Assembly (NCBI GenBank): GCA_023391815.1
Contig: JAEWAF010000015.1
Coordinates: 1-40,368 of the forward strand
Source of the DNA: Pseudomonadota bacterium
GTDB taxonomy: Bacteria > Pseudomonadota > Gammaproteobacteria > Steroidobacterales > Steroidobacteraceae
DNA: 40,368 nucleotides
Direction: 5' to 3'
Position numbers and translations under genes: made by a program. Shown here piece after piece: positions 25,442 to 31,671 of the stretch (within the stretch, counting starts at the first letter, position 1; the number at the start of each line of letters is the position of its first letter). The notes below the pieces were generated by a model, which saw only the letters and a list, made by a program, of their open reading frames with translations, ran no database searches and was not told the origin of the DNA.

Positions 25442-26419
25442 ATGAACGACCATCGGCACGGGCACCGCCACGACCATGATGGGCACGGCCATGGTCATGA
25501 CCATGGCGAGGGCCACGATCACGACCACACCGCCGGCGCGAGCAGCGGCGTTCTAGGCACCGCCTTCGCGCTGACCGCCGCGTTCATGCTGGTCGAATTC
25601 GCTGGCGGCGTGCTGGCGAAGTCACTCGCGCTCGTCGCCGATGCCGGCCACATGCTGACCGACGCCGCGGCGCTGGCCCTGGCCTGGGCGGCGGTACGAA
25701 TCGCAACCCGCCCCGCCGACGCCAAACGCTCCTTCGGTTATCAACGCCTGCGAGTGCTCGCCACCTTCGTGAATGGCTGCGCGCTGTTGTTCATCGTTGC
25801 GTGGATCGCCTTCGAGGCGGTCCATCGCTTGCTGAACCCCGTGCCCGTGAATGCCAAAGCGATCCTATGGATCGGCACGCTCGGTCTCATCGTCAACCTG
25901 ATCGTGTTCGGCATGTTGAGGCGGGGCGACTCGAACGACATGAATATCTCCGCTGCCACCCTGCACGTGCTTGGGGATCTGCTCGGCTCGGCCGCCGCCA
26001 TCGTCGCGGCAGTGGTGATCCTCTGGACCGGTTGGATGCCCATCGATCCGATTCTGTCGCTGGTGGTGAGCGCGTTGATCGTGAAAAGCGCGATTTCGCT
26101 GGTCCGCCGCTCGGCACACATCCTGATGGAAGGCTCGCCGGAATGGCTGGATCAGGGCGAGCTGCGGCGTACGCTCGAGCAGAAAATCCCGGCGATCCGC
26201 GACGTGCACCACGTGCACACCTGGTCGGTGGGACCGCACGAAACGTTGCTGACCATGCATGCGCTGGTGAACGGCGCGGCGGATCAAGCGATGGTGCTGA
26301 AAGACACCAAAGCGCTGCTGGCGGAGCGCTTCGGCATCACGCACACGACCATTCAGATCGAAGTGGAAGACTGCGTCGACAAGGATTGCGCGGAAGAGGA
26401 TCGCGTGGCTCGCGCCTAA
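25442..26419 (+). CDS. Cation diffusion facilitator (CzcD/ZitB-type) zinc exporter
   Basis: 325 residues. A histidine-rich cytoplasmic N-terminus (about residues 4-30, alternating His/Asp/Gly) precedes six membrane helices. The transport site uses the HxxxD pairs in DAGHMLTDAAALALAW (TM2) and LHVLGDLLGSAAA (TM5). The C-terminal cytoplasmic domain has DVHHVHTWSVGPHETLLTMH. It exports Zn2+, and perhaps Cd2+ or Co2+, by proton antiport. It diverges from the GT2 gene; its stop overlaps the end of the convergent acyltransferase gene by four bases. Confidence 0.94.
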   Translation: MNDHRHGHRHDHDGHGHGHDHGEGHDHDHTAGASSGVLGTAFALTAAFMLVEFAGGVLAKSLALVADAGHMLTDAAALALAWAAVRIATRPADAKRSFGYQRLRVLATFVNGCALLFIVAWIAFEAVHRLLNPVPVNAKAILWIGTLGLIVNLIVFGMLRRGDSNDMNISAATLHVLGDLLGSAAAIVAAVVILWTGWMPIDPILSLVVSALIVKSAISLVRRSAHILMEGSPEWLDQGELRRTLEQKIPAIRDVHHVHTWSVGPHETLLTMHALVNGAADQAMVLKDTKALLAERFGITHTTIQIEVEDCVDKDCAEEDRVARA

Positions 26420-27150
26420 GTTTCGTCCAAGGCGCGCCGGGCGGTCTTGAACGCCTCGTGCAAGCGGCGCTCGATTTCTCTCTGCGCGGCCTCCATTTCC
26501 TCTTCGGTCATGCGCTTCGGCGGGAAATACGGCTCACCGATCGCGATACGCAGGCGTGCGAATGGAAAGGGAATGACGAACTTATCCCAGGTCTTGAGCA
26601 GCTTCGCGGGGCTCGCCGCATAGGCAATGGGCACGACCGCTTTGCCGCTGATCTGAGCGGTGAAGATCGCTCCGGGCTTCATCACGAAACGGGGGCCGCG
26701 CGGGCCATCCGGCGTGATGGTCGGAGAGATGCCTTCCTTCACGATGGCGTTGTACACGCCGCGCACGGCTCGCACCCCTGTGTAGGAGCCCGAGCCTCGA
26801 ACCACATGACTCCCGTAAATCTCCGCCAGCATGGTCGGCGCTTGGCCGTCCACCGACGGAGAAATCATGAAGCCGTGCTTCATGCCTTTGATCTTGCTTG
26901 ACGCCATGAAGCGCGCGCACATCAGCAGATGCTGATGCCAGAACACCGGCACGACCGCGCCCTGCTCTTTCAGCAATGTTTCCAACCGCTCCAGATGAAC
27001 GATCTTCAGCCGGCTGGTTCGCCACAGAATTTCGAGAATGAACGCGCCGAGATAGGCGGCGATCCGATAAACGAACATGCGCCCGGGCGTCAACTGGCGC
27101 TGCGATTTGGTACGCGGAGGCCGCGGCGGCGGCGCACTTACTTCTGACAT
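26416..27150 (-). CDS. DUF374 lysophospholipid acyltransferase-family protein
   Basis: 244 residues. VPVFWHQHLLMCARF corresponds to the HX4D-like acyltransferase block of the family, and GISPTITPDGPRGPRFVMKP to the second block. One N-terminal hydrophobic segment (YRIAAYLGAFILEILW) suggests inner-membrane association. These proteins are often found near lipid A or lipoprotein genes and probably acylate a lipid; no substrate is proven. It lies upstream of and in line with the DegS-like protease gene's strand. Confidence 0.87.
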   Translation of the reverse strand: MSEVSAPPPRPPRTKSQRQLTPGRMFVYRIAAYLGAFILEILWRTSRLKIVHLERLETLLKEQGAVVPVFWHQHLLMCARFMASSKIKGMKHGFMISPSVDGQAPTMLAEIYGSHVVRGSGSYTGVRAVRGVYNAIVKEGISPTITPDGPRGPRFVMKPGAIFTAQISGKAVVPIAYAASPAKLLKTWDKFVIPFPFARLRIAIGEPYFPPKRMTEEEMEAAQREIERRLHEAFKTARRALDET

Positions 27151-27172
27151 CGATCGGGAGTTTACCGAAAGG

Positions 27173-28306
27173 CTAGTCGCCCTGCTGCAACTGGGCGTTG
27201 AGCTCGATTTCCTTGCCGTCGCGCCATACCTTCAGACGCACGGTGTCGCCGGGCTTGTAATCATCCAGTCGCGCGGACAACAGCGCGCCGCTGTCCACTT
27301 CCTTGCCATTGACCGCGACGATGACATCGCCCGGAACGATCGAGTTGCGCCGCTCGATGCGCACGCCCCGCAAGCCCGCTCGATCGCCGGTGCTACCTTC
27401 ACGCACTCGAAGAATCGCCGCGCCGTGAACCCCGAGCTGTCGAGCGACCGCGCGGCTGAGCGTTTCATCGACTTCGACGCCAAGGCTCGGCGGCGCATAA
27501 CGACCGTTCGCAATCAGCTCCGGCACGACCCGATTGATCGTATCGACCGGGACAGCGAAGCCGATGCCCGCGCTCGCGCCCGATGGACTGAAGATCGCGG
27601 TGTTCATTCCGATCAATCGACCGGCACTGTCGAGCAGCGGGCCGCCCGAGTTGCCCGGATTGATGGCCGCATCGGTCTGAATCAAATGTTGGATGACGCG
27701 GCCTTCCTCCTCGCCCAGCGAACGATCCAGCGCCGAAACGATGCCGGTCGTCAGGGTCCAGTCGAGCCCGAACGGATTGCCGATCGCGAACACTTTCTGA
27801 CCGACCTGCACGTCGCCGCTCGTGCCGACAGGGATGGGTGCCGGAGCATCCTTCGCCGCTGCGATTCTCAACACGGCGATGTCATGCGCCTCGCTGCCGC
27901 CGACGAACTTGGCTTCGAAATCGCGACCGTCGGAGAGCTTCACCACCGCACTGCTGCCACCCTGGATGACGTGCAGATTGGTGACGACGTGACCTTGCTC
28001 GTCCCAAATGAAGCCCGAGCCGGTGCCGCGCGGTACGGTCATCACATTGCGGGTCCAGTAGTCGAGCACGCGCTCCTGGGTCGAGATGAACACCACCGAG
28101 CCTTTGGCTGCCTCGAACAGCCCGATCACCGCCTGTTCGTCCGCCATCAGCTCGCGCCGGGGCACGATGGGCCGAGGCGCGGCGTAAGCGGTCACTTCGC
28201 GCAGCGTGTCCTTGCCCAGATACCAGGCGCCGTAGGCGGCCAGGACGATGACGACGAGGCGACCCAGGGTTCGCCAGCGCGACGGCCTCGAGATTGGGGA
28301 GGTCAT
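27173..28306 (-). CDS. DegS/AlgW-like membrane-anchored serine protease with one PDZ domain
   Basis: 377 residues. One N-terminal membrane anchor (LGRLVVIVLAAYGAWYLG) is followed by an S1C trypsin-like domain whose triad is visible: His in GHVVTNLHVIQGG, Asp in EAHDIAVLRIAA, Ser in DAAINPGNSGGPLLD. A single C-terminal PDZ domain (about 270-370, with GLRGVRIERRNSIVPGDVIV) completes the DegS-type layout. DegS/AlgW cleave an anti-sigma factor when they sense misfolded outer-membrane proteins in the periplasm. No rseA or rpoE is in the window. The start ATG 28306 has AGGA at nine bases. Confidence 0.93.
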   Translation of the reverse strand: MTSPISRPSRWRTLGRLVVIVLAAYGAWYLGKDTLREVTAYAAPRPIVPRRELMADEQAVIGLFEAAKGSVVFISTQERVLDYWTRNVMTVPRGTGSGFIWDEQGHVVTNLHVIQGGSSAVVKLSDGRDFEAKFVGGSEAHDIAVLRIAAAKDAPAPIPVGTSGDVQVGQKVFAIGNPFGLDWTLTTGIVSALDRSLGEEEGRVIQHLIQTDAAINPGNSGGPLLDSAGRLIGMNTAIFSPSGASAGIGFAVPVDTINRVVPELIANGRYAPPSLGVEVDETLSRAVARQLGVHGAAILRVREGSTGDRAGLRGVRIERRNSIVPGDVIVAVNGKEVDSGALLSARLDDYKPGDTVRLKVWRDGKEIELNAQLQQGD

Positions 28307-28340
28307 GAGTTTTTTCCTGTCCCGGAACAGTCACGGATGC

Positions 28341-28368
28341 AAAAACGCCCCAGGCGGTGCCTGAGGCG
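28341..28368 (-). terminator. Intrinsic terminator, probably the displaced native tRNA-Thr terminator
   Basis: On the minus strand the stem CGCCTCAGGC / GCCTGGGGCG (one G-T wobble, loop ACC) is followed by TTTTT. No minus-strand gene lies just upstream; instead the left attachment repeat of the island, a copy of the tRNA-Thr 3' end, starts 17 bases away. Before integration this would have stood directly behind tRNA-Thr. Confidence 0.75.
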
Positions 28369-28384
28369 CAAATGCTTGACGGAA

Positions 28385-28401
28385 ATGGTGCCGACTCGCG
28401 G
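28385..28401. repeat. Left attachment repeat of the tRNA-Thr island
   Basis: ATGGTGCCGACTCGCGG, identical to 33073-33089. It reproduces the last 16 bases of tRNA-Thr including CCA plus one base. Confidence 0.9.
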
Positions 28402-28435
28402 CACCGCTTTCCATGCCTAACATCTTGAAAGGCAC

Positions 28436-28446
28436 GGAATTATTCC
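28436..28446. promoter_or_regulatory. Palindrome GGAATTATTCC, possible operator of the micro-operon
   Basis: An 11-base perfect dyad in the otherwise unremarkable 170 bases upstream of the XRE-containing operon. The encoded XRE protein could bind it, but there is only one copy and no convincing promoter boxes next to it. Confidence 0.25.
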
Positions 28447-28504
28447 AGCGCCAGCAAGGCCATTACCCCCAAAGTTTCCCCATGTCTTCCTCGGTTGTCC
28501 AGGG

Positions 28505-28541
28505 CGCCGTCCGCCGTGGGATTCAGCCACGACGGGCGGCG
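28505..28541 (+). other. Long stem-loop in the leader of the micro-operon
   Basis: Bases 28505-28519 pair with 28527-28541: 14 base pairs including one G-T wobble, interrupted by a single C-A mismatch, with a seven-base loop. It sits 34 bases upstream of the first small ORF. It may protect the message, terminate it early or be a protein-binding site. A further short pairing (TGCAC 28552-28556 with GTGCA 28566-28570) could hide that ORF's ribosome site. Confidence 0.55.
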
Positions 28542-28574
28542 AACCACAACCTGCACAACACTGAGGTGCAAGTC

Positions 28575-28655
28575 ATGGCTACGGGAGAGTCTATCCGGTC
28601 GCCGCTGGCTGCCTATGCGCCGCCCATTGTCGGGCGACGGGGCGGTCGGGCATGA
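28575..28655 (+). CDS. 26-residue leader ORF of the micro-operon
   Basis: ATG 28575 is preceded by GAGGTG at six bases and reads 26 codons (MATGESIRSPLAAYAPPIVG and six more, rich in Gly/Arg at the end). Its TGA overlaps the next ATG as ATGA. The strong ribosome site and coupling argue that it is translated. No family is recognised; it could be a leader peptide or a small basic protein. Confidence 0.5.
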   Translation: MATGESIRSPLAAYAPPIVGRRGGRA

Positions 28656-28876
28656 GCGACCAAGAAGTATCGGTACGAGAGCGTCTAAATGGTCAGGTTC
28701 GGCGGCTACAGAGAGCTGCCGCCGTCCTGGCGTGTATTCAGTACGTCGCGGAATACGAGGAGGATTTTGAATTCAGTCTGGCCGACGCGGTCAGCGTCGT
28801 GGTGGAGATGGTCGAGGACGTGGCGGACGCGGTGAACTTCATCGCGTCTGAGGTCAAGGCGGAGGTGCGGCCATGA
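28652..28876 (+). CDS. 74-residue acidic helical protein of unknown function
   Basis: Starts MSDQEVSVRERLNGQVRRLQ, continues with hydrophobic/acidic helical sequence (VAEYEEDFEFSLADAVSVVV, EMVEDVADAVNFIASEVKAE). ATGA overlaps on both sides tie it to the leader ORF and the XRE gene. No family recognised. Its spacing of hydrophobic residues resembles the 65-residue protein two genes downstream, so the two may be distant paralogues or partners. Confidence 0.7.
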   Translation: MSDQEVSVRERLNGQVRRLQRAAAVLACIQYVAEYEEDFEFSLADAVSVVVEMVEDVADAVNFIASEVKAEVRP

Positions 28877-29250
28877 TCAAGCAGGAAAGCCGCACCTACT
28901 TCAAAGCACTCGGGGCGCACGTCATGACGCTTCGTAAGTCGCGAGGTATGACGCAATCGGAGCTGGCGCGGGCCATTGGCGTATCCCAGCAGGCTGTGTT
29001 CGCGTACGAGCTGGGCGACCGTCGCATCTCGGTGCTCGTGCTTGCCAAGCTCGCGAGGATATTCTCGACCCCGGTCGGGGACCTCGTCGGCCTGTCCAAG
29101 CCGGTCCGCGAGCGAAAGGGGCGATTGTCTCCGCGCTGTGTACGACACGCGGAGCGGTTGCAGGCCCTGTCGAAGACCCAGCAGCGCTTCGTCGTCAGGA
29201 TTATCGACGTACTCGAAGACGGCAATGGCCGTCGGGGGCGCGCGCGATGA
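28873..29250 (+). CDS. XRE-family helix-turn-helix regulator of the island
   Basis: 125 residues. The Cro/C1-type HTH occupies about residues 12-68 (LRKSRGMTQSELARAIGVSQ, QAVFAYELGDRRISVLVLAK, LARIFSTPVGDLVGL). The C-terminal tail is basic and may oligomerise (LSKTQQRFVVRIIDVLEDG). It overlaps both neighbours by four bases. It probably represses its own operon and perhaps the integrase, keeping the island quiet; no peptidase or LexA-like domain is present. Confidence 0.88.
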   Translation: MIKQESRTYFKALGAHVMTLRKSRGMTQSELARAIGVSQQAVFAYELGDRRISVLVLAKLARIFSTPVGDLVGLSKPVRERKGRLSPRCVRHAERLQALSKTQQRFVVRIIDVLEDGNGRRGRAR

Positions 29251-29444
29251 CCCGGCCGATCACGGATGAACTGGTCTGTCTGAAGCAAGCGATCGATCTG
29301 CTCAAGGTCGCCGAAGACTTGGTGCAACCGGAAAACATCGAGAGGTACCCCGGCGCCATCGCGTCTGTCATTCGGACGGCTCGAACCCTCGTCGAAGAGG
29401 TGTTCGAGGCGTTCACGGCACACTTCGCGAAAGGCGGTGAGTGA
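29247..29444 (+). CDS. 65-residue protein of unknown function, last gene of the micro-operon
   Basis: Starts MTRPITDELVCLKQAIDLLK; helical throughout (IASVIRTARTLVEEVFEAFT). It overlaps the XRE gene as ATGA. Not recognised. A seven-bp stem-loop (AGCCGCG / CGCGGCT) follows the stop at once. Confidence 0.7.
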   Translation: MTRPITDELVCLKQAIDLLKVAEDLVQPENIERYPGAIASVIRTARTLVEEVFEAFTAHFAKGGE

Positions 29445-29937
29445 TAAGCCGCGCTGACCGCGGCTGATGGAAGGGTGGCTCCGCCGTGCGGCGGGGCCGC
29501 CCGCATCTGCCCAGGGACAAGCGGTCTCGTATTGAGCGCAGAGCCTTGCCGCAGCCGGACCAAGAAGGTTTTCCAGGGGAGAGCGACGGCATGCGGCCCA
29601 CCACGCGGCGGGGGCCAAGCGCAGCACCTGCGCAAAGTCCGCCGAACCGATTCGCCGATTGCCTGCCTAGCGGCTTCCCTGGAACTCAGCAGACGCACAG
29701 CGCGCGCAGTCACGATGATTGTTTGCAGATTGCTCGACGCCGGCGCATTCTCGGCTGCGCTTATTCCCTGACGACGAGGCATCGTCGTAACCCCGCCTGC
29801 GTTTGCAGGCAACCCCAAAGCAGCTTTTAGATCAGGCAGAGCTGCGCAGCCAATCAGGCTGTGGTCATGATTCATCACTCGGGCGCTGACGCCTTTCTTC
29901 TCCGATCCGCTGTCCAGCGGTGGACTCCTGCGGCAAC
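29445..29937. other. Stem-loop-rich non-coding segment, left half
   Basis: No credible gene. Notable stems: AGCCGCG/CGCGGCT just after the stop; 29473-29502, 14 consecutive pairs with two T-G wobbles and a two-base loop; GCGCA/TGCGC near 29620; 29771-29788 ACGACGA/TCGTCGT (seven perfect, loop GGCA); 29795-29810 GCCTGC/GCAGGC (loop GTTT); GCAGCT/AGCTGC 29820-29845; 29845-29863, seven pairs with one wobble; GGCG/CGCC 29882-29893; CCGCT/AGCGG 29907-29920. Wobbles favour folding of a plus-strand transcript. An AT-richer stretch (29937-29965) divides this from the right half. Confidence 0.6.
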
Positions 29938-29994
29938 TATTCTTCTAACAACTTAACTACACAAAGCTGCGCCAACAGCAGCATTCCTCTACGC

Positions 29995-30340
29995 GTGCGT
30001 CACTGTCTTCGGCGAAGCCGGGAGAGTGACGCACACGGCCCACTGCCGCAACCCACTGTCACCACAACGCATTTCACCAATGCGGGAAAGTGACACCGCG
30101 TCTGCAACGGACGCATTCAACCATAGCTTCGCAACGAAGCTCCTTCCGTCGATGTCAGCCACCGCGAGCGGCCCGCCAAGGGCAGCCTCGATCTCGCGCT
30201 CACGCGCGAGCTACAGCACATGCCGCCGGCACGTGCTGTGGTGAGGCCACGAAACTCAACAGGCCGGACTAGCACATCCGGCCGTTCGCGATGGAAGAAG
30301 GCAGGAAATGTTTCCTGCCGGGATTGCCCGGATGTGCGGA
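29995..30340. ncRNA. Tandem stem-loop array, candidate structured RNA or DNA site
   Basis: Stems in order: 29995-30034 (GTGCGTCACT/AGTGACGCAC perfect, with a further inner stem CTTC/GGAG and GGC/GCC); 30057-30095 (TGTCAC/GTGACA enclosing CGCATT/AATGCG, symmetric five-base internal loop); 30098-30114 (GCGTC/GACGC); 30125-30141 (AGCTTCG/CGAAGCT, loop CAA); 30193-30210 (CTCGCGC/GCGCGAG, loop TCAC); 30211-30241 (13 pairs, one A-C mismatch); 30262-30283 (GGCCGGA/TCCGGCC); 30300-30319 (GGCAGGAAA/TTTCCTGCC); 30318-30331 (CCGGG/CCCGG). GCACATCCGG 30272-30281 also pairs fully with CCGGATGTGC 30328-30337. The first two hairpins share the outer GTCAC/GTGAC motif. Whether it acts as RNA or as DNA is not shown. 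Confidence 0.4.
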
Positions 30341-30394
30341 TCGAAGTGACAGGTAGAGAGTGATGAGCAAGAAAACAGAGCTTCAGGCGAATCT

Positions 30395-30979
30395 TCAACG
30401 AAGATTTCGGGCGCGGACGAGCGCTATATCATGCATTTTCAGTACCGAGGGGAGCAACGAGTGAGTTGTTACAGCGCCGACTTCTAAAACACTCAACTTG
30501 GTAGTCGCTCGATCAAAGATGGCGAAGCATTCCATCCCTGTTAGACGCGACTCGTAGCGAAAGCCGTCCACGTCCGGGTGGTCTGTATAAATCGAATTTG
30601 CGAGGGCACGACCGGCCGAGTGGCTACGAGCCTTTGCGGCATCGGTGGGTGCCCCGAGCTTTATCGCGCCGTCGAGCGTGAGATCAACAAGGTTGACCGG
30701 GCGTGAGCTGAAAGTCACCCAGCGCCTGATTTGGAGTTCGGGGAAGGGCACTCGCCGGTCAGGCTTGCGGACAAATCGGTCGCGCACAATCACTTCGAGG
30801 AAGGCCGTATCGAAATCGGTGGCACCGTACAGCACCGCAAAGCTCGATCCGTCGCAAAAGCGCGATGGAGAAGGCACTATCCCGATTGGATCAGCGTGAT
30901 GGCGTTTGAACAGCCGGGTCGCGTGAACAGACTCCTGCCTCAGGACGGCTTCGACCCGCGCTCGCGGATAGCCCGTCAT
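30395..30979 (-). CDS. RES-domain toxin (NAD+-degrading type)
   Basis: 194 residues. The RES-family pattern is visible: Arg40 in PSPSRFCDG, Tyr51 in FAVLYGATDFDTAFLEVIV with Glu62, and Ser144 in VDGFRYESRL. RES toxins of the ParT/MbcT type phosphorolyse or modify NAD+ and are neutralised by Xre/MbcA/ParS antitoxins. The gene starts with ATG at 30979, overlapping the antitoxin stop as ATGA, so order is antitoxin then toxin. Key residues look intact, hence an active toxin is likely. It ends facing the hairpin-rich segment. Confidence 0.82.
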   Translation of the reverse strand: MTGYPRARVEAVLRQESVHATRLFKRHHADPIGIVPSPSRFCDGSSFAVLYGATDFDTAFLEVIVRDRFVRKPDRRVPFPELQIRRWVTFSSRPVNLVDLTLDGAIKLGAPTDAAKARSHSAGRALANSIYTDHPDVDGFRYESRLTGMECFAIFDRATTKLSVLEVGAVTTHSLLPSVLKMHDIALVRARNLR

Positions 30980-31662
30980 GTAAAGGCATCACCCTGGGAT
31001 TGCGCCGCCTTGATCACAGCCTCAATTTCCCCTTTCTTGAGCTTGTCCATGGGGCGAGCGGGCTTGTCGAAGAAAGGTGATTCCTCTGTGAGGAAGCGCC
31101 ACGCCGCGCGCGAATCACCGATTTCCTCTATGACTTCCGCGATGCCTGGAACCAGTTCGCCGGGGCCGACGATTTGCTCTGCAGGGATCACAACGCCGTT
31201 TCTGGTAACACGCCAACCAATGAGTCGCCCTTCATTGATCCAGTTGTAGATCGTCGCGCGCGCCACATCCAACCGCTCAGCGGCTTCGGCGGCGCCGACC
31301 ATCTCATCGGAGTCGAGCTCTCGATCTTCGTCGACCAGGAACTGCCGCAACTCTTGAGGGACATCATCGTCGCTCTGGCCGCTAACGACACTGAATTGCC
31401 GAGCGGCGGTTTCCAACGCAACCACGATGGCGAGCTTTGCTTCGCGCGGGTGCTCTTTCACAAACTCGGCCGCAGTGTCCGATAGGTTTGAGAGTGCGAA
31501 AACCGGATCTCTATTGGCCATGGCGTACCTCCATGCCAAGCCTACCACATTGTCTAATCTGTCCAATGTGTCAATTCTCACGGCCAGCGATTTGATCCCT
31601 GCCTGTTGCTTCATTGCATCTATATCCTTGTTTTTCAAACAAATTACACACCGAGCTTCCAT
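30976..31662 (-). CDS. Xre/MbcA/ParS-type antitoxin with DNA-binding region
   Basis: 228 residues. A helix-turn-helix resembling excisionase/MerR-like HTH lies at about 122-160 (GAAEAAERLDVARATIYNWI, NEGRLIGWRVTRNGVVIP). The toxin-binding DUF2384-like part is at about 162-222 (DSRAAWRFLTEESPFF, RPMDKLKKGEIEAVI). The first 110 residues are not recognised. The start ATG 31662 has GGAGG only three bases upstream, inside the end of the integrase gene region; ATG 31614 with AAGGA at ten bases is the alternative. It neutralises the RES toxin and presumably represses the pair. Confidence 0.78.
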   Translation of the reverse strand: MEARCVICLKNKDIDAMKQQAGIKSLAVRIDTLDRLDNVVGLAWRYAMANRDPVFALSNLSDTAAEFVKEHPREAKLAIVVALETAARQFSVVSGQSDDDVPQELRQFLVDEDRELDSDEMVGAAEAAERLDVARATIYNWINEGRLIGWRVTRNGVVIPAEQIVGPGELVPGIAEVIEEIGDSRAAWRFLTEESPFFDKPARPMDKLKKGEIEAVIKAAQSQGDAFT

Positions 31663-31671
31663 TCTCCTCCG

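Noticed and set aside
28413..28655. 80-codon version of the leader ORF starting at 28413
   Set aside because: Its first 54 codons run through the long stem-loop and lack a ribosome site; the 26-codon start at 28575 has a strong one.
29201..29878. 225-codon minus-strand frame across the XRE gene end and the hairpin segment
   Set aside because: Low-complexity Arg/Ser/Pro composition, overlaps two better genes, no start signal; taken as chance.
29445..30394. Integron attC array or CRISPR array
   Set aside because: Stems differ in sequence and size, no constant repeat or spacer periodicity, no attC core sites paired with a cassette ORF, no cas or intI gene.
29445..30394. Group II intron or retron RNA
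   Set aside because: No domain V-like hairpin, no GUGYG 5' end and no reverse transcriptase anywhere in the element.
30117..30398. 93-codon minus-strand frame after the RES toxin gene
   Set aside because: Covers several perfect stem-loops and has no recognised motif; the hairpins explain the sequence better.
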